Source: Allobosea sp. CRIB-10
GTDB taxonomy: Bacteria > Pseudomonadota > Alphaproteobacteria > Rhizobiales > Beijerinckiaceae
Assembly: GCF_900112185.1 (NCBI RefSeq)
Contig: NZ_FOKP01000006.1
Location: 62,001 to 126,000 of the forward strand
DNA length: 64,000 bases
Direction: 5' to 3'
Below the pieces are notes generated by a model. It had not been told where the DNA came from, searched no databases, and saw only the letters and a program-made list of their open reading frames with translations. The number at the start of each line of letters is the position of its first letter. Position 1 is the stretch's first letter. The position numbers and the translations under genes were made by a program. Shown piece by piece: positions 9,916 through 16,813 of this stretch.

Positions 9916-9942
9916 GCAGCACTTTTTTCGAGCGAGTGCTAA
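9916..9942. promoter_or_regulatory. CIRCE element (HrcA operator) upstream of groESL
   Basis: Inverted repeat GCAGCACTT-N9-GAGTGCTAA. The right arm is a perfect match to the CIRCE consensus (TTAGCACTC-N9-GAGTGCTAA) and the left arm has three mismatches; the spacer is exactly 9. HrcA binds CIRCE to repress groESL in many alphaproteobacteria. No hrcA is in the window. Confidence 0.7.
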
Positions 9943-10037
9943 CATCTTGAATTTGTAGACCTAACCGGAACTTTTCGACTTGCGGGCGCATTGGATTTGC
10001 GCTGCCATGAGCAGCGCAACCACGGAGCTGAAAAGGA

Positions 10038-10307
10038 ATGGCTTCCACTGATTTTGCCCGTCAGATCGCGGGCTATGGCCTGACCACCGCCGGCATCCTC
10101 TATCGCCTGCCCGACCACCCATCGATCCTGCAGGAATATATCTGGCAGGACTACGACCTCGCCCCGCGCTTTCCCGAGCTCAACAAGTTCCTCGCCTTCT
10201 GGCAGGCCAAGCTCGACGGCAAGCTGTTCCGCATCACAGTGGCCCATAAGGACCTGATCGGCCCCGCCGACCTCAGCGCGGTGAGCGGCGAGTTCCGGCT
10301 GCAGTAA
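10038..10307 (+). CDS. usg: Usg family protein
   Basis: 89 residues matching the alphaproteobacterial Usg family, recognised from segments such as GYGLTTAGILYRLPDHPSIL, EYIWQDYDLAPRFPEL and FWQAKLDGKLFRITVAHK. Historically linked to tryptophan biosynthesis gene regions; the molecular role is unknown. Soluble, no signal peptide. It is divergent from groESL, sharing the intergenic region that contains CIRCE. Confidence 0.85.
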   Translation: MASTDFARQIAGYGLTTAGILYRLPDHPSILQEYIWQDYDLAPRFPELNKFLAFWQAKLDGKLFRITVAHKDLIGPADLSAVSGEFRLQ

Positions 10308-10407
10308 GGAGGCGCCGCTCGAACCTCTTGAAGCTTTCCCTACGGGACCCAAATTCATCTCGCGTGCCTCGCGCAGCAACTGAAAGGAGCTTTTTGGAGG
10401 ACAATCG

Positions 10408-10758
10408 ATGAGCCAGCCATTGACCGCGATCGTGCCGCCGGCTCGTCCGGACACGGACGACGCAGCGCTTGACCGGCTTTTGCACCCAAGTCGGTTCTAT
10501 GAGCGCCCGCATGATGTCCTGCTCGACGATACGCTTCCGAACTCGGAAAAGCGGGCGATCCTGTCGTCCTGGGCATCCGATGCCTGCGCCGTGGACTCAT
10601 GTCCCGCGCTGCGACACCCACCCTTCGCAGCCCAGCCGATCGGCTTCGACGAAGTGATGGACGCACTCACATCGCTCGATCACGGCGAGAGTGGCAGGCA
10701 GCTCGGCGCCGGGAGGACGAGCAGGCAGACGGCGCCCGGCGACCTCCTCTCCATGTGA
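10408..10758 (+). CDS. Conserved hypothetical protein of Hyphomicrobiales
   Basis: 116 residues. The conserved-looking core is LDRLLHPSRFYERPHDVLLD, then LPNSEKRAILSSWASDACAV and SCPALRHPP; similar small proteins occur in Bradyrhizobium and Methylobacterium relatives (from memory). A strong GGAGGA lies seven bases before the ATG. No membrane helix. The two Cys within ACAVDSC could pair or bind metal, which is a guess. Followed closely by a one-helix micro-protein, probably the same transcript. Confidence 0.7.
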   Translation: MSQPLTAIVPPARPDTDDAALDRLLHPSRFYERPHDVLLDDTLPNSEKRAILSSWASDACAVDSCPALRHPPFAAQPIGFDEVMDALTSLDHGESGRQLGAGRTSRQTAPGDLLSM

Positions 10759-10772
10759 GCATGGAGGTGCAG

Positions 10773-10895
10773 ATGTCCGCTGTCGAACTCATCCGGAGCA
10801 GGCGACCTTTGGACAAGGCCAGCCTGGCTCGGTTCGTTGCACTTGCGATGCTCGTCGTTGCGAGCGGATTCATCCTCGCGATCATCCTGACATGA
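10773..10895 (+). CDS. Single-span membrane micro-protein (40 residues)
   Basis: Short basic N-terminus (LIRSRRPLDKAS) followed by one hydrophobic helix (FVALAMLVVASGFILAIIL). GGAGG is spaced correctly before the ATG at 10773. It lies 14 bases after the preceding gene and just before a perfect hairpin terminator, which supports a two-gene operon. Function unknown. Confidence 0.6.
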   Translation: MSAVELIRSRRPLDKASLARFVALAMLVVASGFILAIILT

Positions 10896-10901
10896 TCCAG
10901 A

Positions 10902-10923
10902 CCCCGCCGAGCTTTCGGCGGGG
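10902..10923 (+). terminator. Perfect hairpin terminator
   Basis: 9-bp arms CCCCGCCGA and TCGGCGGGG around the tetraloop GCTT, seven bases after the micro-protein stop. No T tract follows. Confidence 0.65.
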
Positions 10924-11049
10924 CAGTTCCGGCTTCAAGGGTGCCAGCGCTCGGGGGGCCCTCGTGCGACGTCGTTGTCCGAGCCATCGAACGATGCGTC
11001 AAAAATGTCGCCGACCCTCTTGAACACCGGTTGATCTGATCCAAATCGA

Positions 11050-11151
11050 TAATTGCCGATCGCCTCTTATGGGATCGGCCGGTCAAGCCGGCGTCGGTGA
11101 GACCTCGGAATGGCCGACTTGTACCCATGTTGCTCAATGGAGGATGTGGCT
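11050..11151 (+). promoter_or_regulatory. ROSE-like RNA thermometer in the hsp20 leader
   Basis: The leader just before the start reads TTGCTCAATGGAGGA. This matches the ROSE signature: a UYGCU box three to four bases before an anti-SD-pairable GGAGG. A small helix CCAT/ATGG brackets this box, and stronger stems occur upstream (GGCCGGTCAAGCCGGC near 11079). ROSE elements control small heat-shock genes in rhizobia. The 5' limit is only approximate, and folding was not computed. Confidence 0.45.
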
Positions 11152-11628
11152 ATGAGAACCGTCTTCGATTTTTCTCCCCTGTATCGGTCAAGTATTGGCT
11201 TCGACCGCATATTCGGCGCGCTCGAAGCTGCGAGCCGGCTGGACCCGGCCGGTAACTGGCCGCCCTACGACATCGTCAAGACCGGTGACGACGACTATCG
11301 CATCACGATGGCCGTGGCCGGCTTCTCGCAGGACGAGCTCACGATCACGCATGAGCCGAACATGCTGATGGTGTTCGGGCAGAAGGCCGGCCAGGACAAT
11401 GGCCAATATCTGCATCACGGCATCGCCGAGCGCGCCTTCCAGCGCCGCTTCGAGCTTGCGGACCACGTCAAGGTCGTGGTCGCCAACCTCGAGAACGGTT
11501 TGCTGACGGTCGATCTGAAGCGCGAGCTGCCCGAGGAGATGAAGCCGCGCCGGATCGAGATCGCCACCGGCACCGCACTGCCGAAGGCCGATCGGCCGCA
11601 GATCGAAACCGGCAAGCGCGCAGCCTGA
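11152..11628 (+). CDS. Small heat-shock protein, Hsp20/alpha-crystallin family (IbpA type)
   Basis: 158 residues. N-terminal RTVFDFSPLYRSSIGFDRIF matches the IbpA/HspA class of rhizobial sHSPs. The alpha-crystallin domain follows (NWPPYDIVKTGDDDYRITMA, then FSQDELTI and GIAERAFQRRFELADHVKV). The C-terminal tail carries the expected RRIEIATG dimer/oligomer motif. ATP-independent holdase in the cytosol. Start chosen at the ATG with GGAGG eight bases upstream; a longer frame to 11110 would include the leader. Confidence 0.93.
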   Translation: MRTVFDFSPLYRSSIGFDRIFGALEAASRLDPAGNWPPYDIVKTGDDDYRITMAVAGFSQDELTITHEPNMLMVFGQKAGQDNGQYLHHGIAERAFQRRFELADHVKVVVANLENGLLTVDLKRELPEEMKPRRIEIATGTALPKADRPQIETGKRAA

Positions 11629-11716
11629 GCAGAGGCCGCTTGAAGGCTGACGTCGGGCGCTGGGCGAGAAGCCCGGCGCCAGGCGCTTCGTACTTTTGAA
11701 CGCAAGGAGGACTGCT

Positions 11717-11758
11717 ATGAGCGTTCGAGATCTGATCCCCCGGGGCCAAGAACGATGA
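11717..11758 (+). pseudogene. 14-codon hsp20 N-terminal remnant, translationally coupled to the DUF982 gene
   Basis: An excellent AAGGAGG precedes ATG at 11717, which reads MSVRDLIPRGQER and then TGA. MSVRDLIPWG-type starts are typical of a second class of alphaproteobacterial Hsp20 proteins, so this looks like a decayed second sHSP gene. Its stop overlaps the next ATG at 11755 (ATGA), so the remnant may now act as a short leader that delivers ribosomes to the DUF982 gene. Confidence 0.55.
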
Positions 11759-12048
11759 ATGCCGAACACTTTGAACGCCCGGTTGTAATACTCGTCGGGC
11801 TAGGTCATCCAGCGGCGATTTCGTCAGTCATGGAGGCCTACATGTTCCTGGTCGACTGGCCGCCGAGCAAGCGCGATCCAGCCCACAACTTCGCGATAAA
11901 ATCTTGTCTTGCCGCTATGCGCGGCGAAGTGGAAGCGGAGACCGTTCGCGGCATCTTCGCGACGCTGGCGGAGAAATACGGCATTCTGGCGCCGGACGTA
12001 GCGGCCTTTACCGCGGCCTACCGGGAAGGCTCGCAAGGCCGCGCCTGA
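11755..12048 (+). CDS. DUF982 domain protein
   Basis: 97 residues matching the DUF982 family found mainly in rhizobia: PVVILVGLGHPAAISSVMEA, FLVDWPP, and a central FAIKSCLAAMRGEVEAETVR. Soluble and mostly helical. Function unknown. The start codon overlaps the stop of the sHSP remnant, so it lacks a separate ribosome binding site of its own. Confidence 0.8.
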   Translation: MNAEHFERPVVILVGLGHPAAISSVMEAYMFLVDWPPSKRDPAHNFAIKSCLAAMRGEVEAETVRGIFATLAEKYGILAPDVAAFTAAYREGSQGRA

Positions 12049-12116
12049 AGAACTGCCCGGCGTCCTCTGGGCGCCGGGTACAGTGCTATTTTTGATGACG
12101 GCCATCGGAGGAGGCC

Positions 12117-12163
12117 ATGCCACGGAAGCCGGCCCTGCTACTTCACGTCACCGACGTGAAGTG
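12117..12163 (+). pseudogene. 5' fragment of a gene interrupted by the IS3 element
   Basis: GGAGGAGG precedes ATG at 12117, opening MPRKPALLLHVTDVK, and the frame then runs into the IS end at 12164. I see no convincing continuation to the right of the IS at 13385. The gene identity is unknown. Confidence 0.35.
12141..12161. repeat. Perfect palindrome abutting the IS3 end
   Basis: CTTCACGTC and GACGTGAAG separated by ACC, two bases outside the IS terminus. It may be a native hairpin that attracted the element, or a regulatory site of the broken gene. Confidence 0.6.
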
Positions 12164-12222
12164 TGACCTGAGACCCTTTTCTCCTCCGGTCTGAGGGAGA
12201 GTCCTGGGTTTCATTTCTGGCC

Positions 12223-13062
12223 TCAGGCGGCCTGTTCTTCCAGCGCGGATTTGAGGGCGAACTCGGCGGGCGTTATGTTGCCGAGGGCCGAGTGTGGTCT
12301 GTGGCGGTTGTAGTCCTCTTTCCATGCGGCGATGGCGCTGCGGGCCTCGACGAGCGTCGAGAACAGCGTGTCGTTGCGGCACTCGTCCCGGAAGCGTCCG
12401 TTGAAGCTCTCGACGAAGGCATTCTGCGTCGGCTTGCCGGGGGCGATGTAGTGCCACGCGACGCCGGTCTCCTGGCACCAGCGCAGGATCGCCATCGAGG
12501 TGAACTCGGTGCCGTTGTCGGACACGATCGTCCCCGGCCGGCCGCGCAGCCGAATGACGCCATCCAGTTCCCGGGCCACGCGCAGGCCCGAGAGTGAGGT
12601 GTCGGCGACGAGTGCCAGGCACTCGCGCGTGTAGTCGTCGACGATGGCGAGCACTCTGAAGCGGCGACCGTCCGAGATCGTGTCGGACAGAAAATCGAGG
12701 CTCCATCGCGCATTGGCCCGATCAGGCACGAGCATGGGCCTGCGCGAGCCCAATGCCCGTTTGCGGCCGCCACGCCGGCGCACCTGCAACTTCTCCTCGC
12801 GATAGAGCCGTCGCAGCTTCTTCTGGTTCATCACGATGCCCTGGCGGTCCAGCATGATGTGGATCCTGCGGTAGCCGAACCGCCGGCGCTCTCCTGCCAC
12901 GGCCTTCATCGCCTCGCGCAGCAGGGCATCGTCCGGCCGGGAGCTCGTGTAGCGCACCGTCGAGCGGTCGATCGTCAAGGCCAGGCACGCCCGACGCTGG
13001 CTCACCGCATGCACCGTGCAGGCATGAGACACCGCCTTCCGCTTCGCATCGGGCGTCACCAT
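12223..13062 (-). CDS. IS3-family transposase OrfB (DDE integrase domain)
   Basis: 279 residues. Starts with an HTH_21-type region ([17 protein letters not shown], then [15 protein letters not shown]) followed by the rve integrase core. The catalytic DDE triad is visible in [17 protein letters not shown] and [12 protein letters not shown]. The C-terminus [19 protein letters not shown] is family-typical. Intact, so the element could still be active with OrfA. Confidence 0.93.
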   Translation of the reverse strand: MVTPDAKRKAVSHACTVHAVSQRRACLALTIDRSTVRYTSSRPDDALLREAMKAVAGERRRFGYRRIHIMLDRQGIVMNQKKLRRLYREEKLQVRRRGGRKRALGSRRPMLVPDRANARWSLDFLSDTISDGRRFRVLAIVDDYTRECLALVADTSLSGLRVARELDGVIRLRGRPGTIVSDNGTEFTSMAILRWCQETGVAWHYIAPGKPTQNAFVESFNGRFRDECRNDTLFSTLVEARSAIAAWKEDYNRHRPHSALGNITPAEFALKSALEEQAA

Positions 13063-13322
13063 TTTTTTGCGGCGACATCCTTCAGGATCGCGTTGTCGAG
13101 CATCTGTTCGGCCAGCAGCTTCTTGAGGCGGGCGTTCTCGTCCTCGAGGGTCTTCAGTCGACGCGCATCCGACACGTCCATCCCGCCATACTTCGCCTTG
13201 AACTTGTAGAAGGTTGCCGAAGAGAGGCCGTGCTTGCGGCAGACATCCGCTGTCGCAGCTCCAGCCTCCTGCTCCTTCAGCATCCCGATAATCTGCTCTT
13301 CCGTGAATCGTGAGGGGCGCAT
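13056..13322 (-). CDS. IS3-family transposase OrfA
   Basis: 88 residues from the ATG at 13322: [20 protein letters not shown], then the [24 protein letters not shown] and a leucine-zipper segment ([20 protein letters not shown]). OrfB overlaps it in another frame near VAAKKW, where the A-rich stretch could support frameshifting. An upstream extension to 13355 lacks similarity. Confidence 0.92.
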   Translation of the reverse strand: MRPSRFTEEQIIGMLKEQEAGAATADVCRKHGLSSATFYKFKAKYGGMDVSDARRLKTLEDENARLKKLLAEQMLDNAILKDVAAKKW

Positions 13323-13444
13323 CGTCCGTCTCCGTGAGGGACGGACTCTACTCAAATCTGGAGGAAGATCAGGATCTCAGGTCATCGCGGCTCACTCATT
13401 CGGCGCAGCCGAACCCCACGACGTCAACGTCCAAAGACAGAACG

Positions 13445-13471
13445 GCCCGGCCCTGCGAAGCGAGACCGGGC
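13445..13471 (-). terminator. Hairpin downstream of the PRC-barrel pseudogene
   Basis: GCCCGG and CCGGGC arms with a further internal stem around GCGAAGCG, about 25 bases beyond the pseudogene stop. Confidence 0.4.
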
Positions 13472-13496
13472 GGATCACTACGAACTTTGGATTCCG

Positions 13497-13785
13497 CTAC
13501 GGATCGATCTGCTCAGGCATCGCCTTCAGCTGGTCCTTGGTCCAGCTGGTGAGCGCGTGAACCTCGCCGTCCTCGTCACGCATGAAGTCGAGCTCGCTCA
13601 CCGAAACGGCCACGGGCCTCGCGCCGATGCCGCCGACATCGATCACGACCTGGGCGCTCATCCGTGCACCGTGGATATGCGAGACCGATCCGATCTTCGT
13701 CGCCTGGGCCATAGATCGTCGCGCCGTCAAGAGTGTCGGCGGTGAGCTCGCTGGCGGATAGGCGCACGTGCTTGGAATGGTCCGT
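13497..13785 (-). pseudogene. PRC-barrel domain protein, frameshifted and without an ATG start
   Basis: The frame after 13785 gives DHSKHVRLSASELTADTLDG and then GPGDE. To continue the family sequence one must change frame near 13712 to KIGSVSHIHG, then VVIDVGGIGARPVAVSVSEL and FMRDEDGEVHALTSWTKDQL. The join looks like a 2-base loss (or 1-base gain) within GACGAAGATC. The expected start codon is ACG, although a good GAGGAGG is correctly spaced before it. PRC-barrel proteins of this kind are stress-linked in rhizobia. A perfect EcfG-type promoter lies upstream. Confidence 0.75.
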
Positions 13786-13814
13786 GGTTTCCTCCTCGAC
13801 TCTGGAAACGAAGG

Positions 13815-13839
13815 AACGACTGGGACACCGCGCTGTTCC
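13815..13839 (-). promoter_or_regulatory. EcfG-type general stress promoter (GGAAC-N16-CGTT)
   Basis: Exact match to the alphaproteobacterial sigma-EcfG consensus, read on the minus strand, 30 bases before the PRC-barrel start. It is one of three exact matches in this 22-kb block. Confidence 0.7.
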
Positions 13840-13879
13840 GTGCCGCAAATGAGCCCTCGGGGCGTGGGCCGAGAGAGTA

Positions 13880-14083
13880 CTATGGACAGCTGCCATTCAA
13901 GGACCAGTAGCTGGCGCTTCCTGCGAAAACACCCACAACCGTGCCAGTCAGAAACCAGAGCCGCCTTATGCGAGTGCGGGCACCGGATAGGTAGATCACT
14001 TCCCCGACCCAGCCGCCGAGCAGCACGCCGATGATAAGGAACGCGTTCGCGTCGCCGCAGCGGAAGATCCTGATCGCCTCCAT
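13880..14083 (-). CDS. Small putative membrane protein (67 residues)
   Basis: Two hydrophobic segments, NAFLIIGVLLGGWVGEVIYL and RRLWFLTGTVVGVFAGSASYW, separated by a basic loop (SGARTRIRR), suggest a two-span membrane protein. The ribosome binding site is poor and I know no family. It may be real or a chance frame in the 386-base gap between the PRC pseudogene and the next gene; nothing else is evident there besides the promoter and terminator. Confidence 0.35.
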   Translation of the reverse strand: MEAIRIFRCGDANAFLIIGVLLGGWVGEVIYLSGARTRIRRLWFLTGTVVGVFAGSASYWSLNGSCP

Positions 14084-14120
14084 GCGCCAAGGTAGCGGCG
14101 GCCGCGGTCTAGACAGATAG

Positions 14121-14147
14121 AAACCCCGCCGGCGCGAGCCGACGGGG
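14121..14147 (-). terminator. Rho-independent terminator after the stress membrane protein gene
   Basis: On the minus strand, CCCCGTCGGC, loop TCGC, GCCGGCGGGG, followed by TTTC. The arms are 10 bp with one G-T pair. Ends the 15.0-14.2 kb transcript. Confidence 0.7.
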
Positions 14148-14171
14148 CTGTCAATTTGCTCCGAAGGTCGC

Positions 14172-14702
14172 TCAGATCAGAGGCCGATAGGGTTCTCCGC
14201 GCTCGTCGAAGCGCGTCCAGCCCTCATTCCGATAATCAGTGAGCCGCGCATCGCGATCGATCGGCGTGGCACCGTCCATAATCGCTTCGGCAGCCGGTGC
14301 CTGGTCCTCATGCGCCTTGACGGACACCACGGTTCCGCCACGCCGCACTGTTTCGGCGTAATAGTTGGCGCTGTCCTCGTCCTCGCCGGCGGTGGTGAAC
14401 GCACCGATGAGGCCTCCGGTGACGCCACCTGCTGCGGCAACGGCGGCCGTTGACGCCAGCCAACCCGCCGCGACGACTGGACCAATGCCAGGTATCGCGA
14501 GCAAGCCGAGCCCCGCCAGGAGGCCTGCCGCACCGCCAAGCGCAGCGCCGATACCTGCACCCTCACCGGCGTTGCTGTTGTCTGCGCTCTCATGCCGGCC
14601 GATCAGACTGATGTCGGCCGCTGGAACCCCGGCCGATTGCAATTCTTCGACGACCCGTCGGGCGATGTCGTAACTCTCATAGGAACGGGTGACTGTACGC
14701 AT
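14172..14702 (-). CDS. General-stress-type membrane protein (DUF1269/YflT-like)
   Basis: 176 residues. The N-terminal TVTRSYESYDIARRVVEELQ, then GVPAADISLIGR, resembles the heat-induced YflT fold. A long Gly/Ala-rich hydrophobic segment follows (GAALGGAAGLLAGLGLLAIP to VTGGLIGAF), likely two membrane helices. The C-terminal GGTVVSVKAHEDQAPAAEAI repeats the YflT-like theme before a charged tail. GAGGAGG precedes the ATG at 14702. It follows the secreted protein gene by 35 bases and probably shares its EcfG-type promoter. Confidence 0.7.
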   Translation of the reverse strand: MRTVTRSYESYDIARRVVEELQSAGVPAADISLIGRHESADNSNAGEGAGIGAALGGAAGLLAGLGLLAIPGIGPVVAAGWLASTAAVAAAGGVTGGLIGAFTTAGEDEDSANYYAETVRRGGTVVSVKAHEDQAPAAEAIMDGATPIDRDARLTDYRNEGWTRFDERGEPYRPLI

Positions 14703-14737
14703 GAGAATTCTCCTCCTCTTAACTCGAAAGGCTAAAG

Positions 14738-15037
14738 TCAGTTGCGGGTGATGTTGCCGCGGTAGTCGACCGAGACGGTCACTTGGGCGCCGGAATGCGT
14801 CGCAGTCCCCTTCCAAACGCCGTTGTCGTCCCTCTTCAGTTCACTGACGCTCGTGTAGCCATTCGCCTCGAGACGGCTCTTGGCCTGGCCTTCGGTGAAA
14901 CTGTTGGCGCCGGGAAGCGGGGCGTTGGCGTCGGCCGGGGCGTTGGGTGATGGTGTCGGCGCTGTCGTCGACGTTTGGGCGGTGGCGGCTGCCGACATGC
15001 AGGCGCACAAAAGCGACGCGAGAACCACGTTGCGCAT
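14738..15037 (-). CDS. Secreted/periplasmic hypothetical protein with PepSY-like fold
   Basis: 99 residues with a Sec signal peptide (VVLASLLCACMSAAATAQ), a Thr/Pro/Ala-rich linker, then a single small domain: TEGQAKSRLEANGYTSVSEL, DNGVWKGTATHSGAQVTVSV and DYRGNITRN. This is the pattern of PepSY-like periplasmic proteins. Start at the ATG at 15037 with TAAGGAG upstream. An exact EcfG promoter lies about 45 bases upstream, so it should be stress-induced. Confidence 0.7.
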   Translation of the reverse strand: MRNVVLASLLCACMSAAATAQTSTTAPTPSPNAPADANAPLPGANSFTEGQAKSRLEANGYTSVSELKRDDNGVWKGTATHSGAQVTVSVDYRGNITRN

Positions 15038-15081
15038 CGAAATCTCCTTATATGGCAGATAGTTAGCTAATTGCCCTGAAT

Positions 15082-15106
15082 AACGGCAGCAGGCAGCAGA
15101 AGTTCC
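15082..15106 (-). promoter_or_regulatory. EcfG-type general stress promoter (GGAAC-N16-CGTT)
   Basis: Exact consensus on the minus strand, 45 bases before the signal-peptide protein gene. Would drive that gene and the membrane stress protein after it. Confidence 0.7.
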
Positions 15107-15190
15107 ATCTGCGCCCGGGAAACTGGTCGCTAGAGGTGATTGAGGACGACCGTCGACGATCGCGGCCAAATGAAAGGACAGTGCAAGCGA

Positions 15191-15418
15191 TCAGTGCCCA
15201 TCAAGATTCAAGGTCACCGTATAAATTTTTGCGCCGGCCGAGTCTTTTACGACGACCGCAAGCTCCATGTGATCGCCATTGGGAAGCTTTTCGCGGTTCA
15301 GGCCGGAAAGCAGCTCCTTCGCAGCGTTCTTGGCGGCTTGATCATTGGGCAGCTCTGTGCCCTCGTCGTCCAATTCGATATGGTCGCCATCGCGCGTGTG
15401 AAAGAAGTACCGGGGCAT
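15191..15418 (-). CDS. DUF6894 family protein
   Basis: 75 residues beginning PRYFFHTRDGDHIELDDEGTEL, the hallmark of the small DUF6894 proteins abundant in rhizobia, and continuing DQAAKNAAKELLSGL and MELAVVVKDSAGAKIYTVTL. Soluble; function unknown. The ATG at 15418 is preferred over a TTG four codons upstream because the family begins with MPRYFF. Confidence 0.85.
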   Translation of the reverse strand: MPRYFFHTRDGDHIELDDEGTELPNDQAAKNAAKELLSGLNREKLPNGDHMELAVVVKDSAGAKIYTVTLNLDGH

Positions 15419-15460
15419 GCCTGTCAAATGCGGCTCGCCGTCCGGTGTTCCAGCCGCGCC

Positions 15461-16201
15461 TCACTTTTTGGAACTGGCTTCCCGTAGATGCAGATAATCC
15501 GGGTCGAATTCAGCCAGTTGGCACAGGCCTTTCCAGTCCAGGATGGTCAGCTTATTTGAGCGTACGCGCACAAGCCCCGCCTGCCGAATCTCGCGCAGCT
15601 TCTTGTTCATGTGGACGGTGGACAGACCAAGCGCGTCGGCGATTTCCGGCTGCGTCAACGGCAGCTCGCAGGTTTTTCCATCTGACAGGCCGATCGCAGT
15701 CATCTTGGTGATGAACTCACAGAACAAATGGGCGATCCGGCTCGGTGCCGAGCGCCGGCCGATACCGACCATCCATTCCCGGTAGATGGCGGCTTCCACA
15801 AGTGTCTCGCGCCAGAACGCTTCAGCAATCCGGTAGTAAGATCGGGTTAGGATGCGGACTGCCTCATGAGGAATGAAGCCAACGGTCGCGGCGGTGAGGG
15901 TTCCCAGATTGTGGTCCATCTGCTCAATGAGGAGCGAGTGGATATCGGGAATATCGCCTGGGAGATGCAGGGAGAGGATCTGGCGCTGCCCGTCGCCCAC
16001 GATCTTGTACCGGCAAACCAAGCCTTCGGCGACGAGGCAGCAGTTCTTGGTCCGCTCCCCTTCGCTGACGATGTCATGGCCAGCTTCGAACTGCTTGAGG
16101 ACCAGCGGCAGTCGAAGCAGTTGGTCTCGCTCCTCGGACTGCAAGGGCGAGTTCGTTTCGAGCTTCCGAACGAGCCTCTCCAGATAGTGGTCCTTGTCCA
16201 T
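15461..16201 (-). CDS. Crp/Fnr family transcriptional regulator
   Basis: 246 residues. The N-terminal cyclic-nucleotide-like beta-barrel includes FEAGHDIVSEGERTKNCCLV and GDGQRQILSLHLPGDIPD. A long dimer helix and the C-terminal winged HTH follow (LTQPEIADALGLSTVHMNKK, then LREIRQAGLVRVRSNKLTI). No Fnr-type Cys cluster is seen. This subgroup is common in rhizobia and has no known effector. It lies 12 bases downstream of a SemiSWEET gene. Confidence 0.9.
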   Translation of the reverse strand: MDKDHYLERLVRKLETNSPLQSEERDQLLRLPLVLKQFEAGHDIVSEGERTKNCCLVAEGLVCRYKIVGDGQRQILSLHLPGDIPDIHSLLIEQMDHNLGTLTAATVGFIPHEAVRILTRSYYRIAEAFWRETLVEAAIYREWMVGIGRRSAPSRIAHLFCEFITKMTAIGLSDGKTCELPLTQPEIADALGLSTVHMNKKLREIRQAGLVRVRSNKLTILDWKGLCQLAEFDPDYLHLREASSKK

Positions 16202-16213
16202 GGGCCCTCGATC

Positions 16214-16510
16214 TCACGCGTCAGGATCCACCGTATCAGCCATCGCGTCCTTTTTCGCCTGCGGCAGGAGAGTCATCAGCAGGATGAAGGATGCCAGCAG
16301 AAGGCAGACACTATTGGTCACGATCAAAGGCCACTCGCCCAGCCCGATCCCGTAGAGCGTCCAAAGCGCGAAACCAGACACTGTGAAGCTGTACATCACC
16401 GGAGAGATCGAGCCGGTGTCGCGGCTTTTGACGATACGCCAAGCTTGCGGCACGAAGCTGATCATCGAGCAAAGCGCGGCAACCGAACCCGCGATCGTTA
16501 TCCAGTTCAT
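16214..16510 (-). CDS. SemiSWEET-family (PQ-loop) transporter
   Basis: 98 residues, three membrane helices. The PQ-loop motif is in SMISFVPQAWRIVKSRDTGS, followed by SPVMYSFTVSGFALWTLYGI and the third helix. SemiSWEETs dimerise to move sugars. The ATG at 16510 gives the family start (NWITIAGSVAALCS). It may be co-transcribed with the Crp/Fnr gene. Confidence 0.85.
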   Translation of the reverse strand: MNWITIAGSVAALCSMISFVPQAWRIVKSRDTGSISPVMYSFTVSGFALWTLYGIGLGEWPLIVTNSVCLLLASFILLMTLLPQAKKDAMADTVDPDA

Positions 16511-16686
16511 GTTACGCCCGCCTGTCGCGTGCACGGCGACACGAGCTCAAGCATTCTGGCAGGTCCCATCGCGGGCAATGGCAACAAAACGTTCACCAAC
16601 ATTCCCGGCATTTGCATCAAATACCGGGGGACGCGGAACGATCGGATTGATGCGGAATTTCTTCGCGACCAGTGAGGGACGATCCG

Positions 16687-16770
16687 ATGCGGTTTGGCGT
16701 TTCGTTGGAGTTCTGGATCTACCTGGCCTTGGCGCTCAACTTGGCGCTGGCGCTCGCGATCAATCTCTAG
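16687..16770 (+). CDS. Putative 27-residue membrane micro-protein
   Basis: Reads MRFGVSLEFWIYLALALNL and then ALALAINL before a TAG: one amphipathic-to-hydrophobic helix. GAGGGA precedes the ATG with acceptable spacing. It sits in the 303-base gap between the SemiSWEET gene and the hybrid kinase, which otherwise shows no gene. Confidence 0.35.
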   Translation: MRFGVSLEFWIYLALALNLALALAINL

Positions 16771-16813
16771 AACGATGCTGACGGTCATTCGTTCGCCGTG
16801 CATTGTCCCATCC

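Larger units (their letters stand above)
12164..13384 (-). mobile_element. Complete-looking IS3-family insertion sequence (about 1.22 kb)
   Basis: Imperfect terminal inverted repeats begin TGACCTGAGACCCT at 12164 and, on the other strand, TGACCTGAGATCCT ending at 13384; similarity continues inward (CTCCTCC, then TCTGA/TTTGA). Inside are OrfA (88 residues) and OrfB (279 residues) in overlapping frames, as needed for -1 frameshift production of OrfAB. No clear 3-4 bp target duplication is seen (AGTG against TCGC), so flanking DNA may have rearranged. Confidence 0.88.

Noticed and set aside
12143-13384. Possible CRISPR-like or phage element near the IS
   Set aside because: No regularly spaced repeats or phage genes; all signals are explained by the IS3 element.
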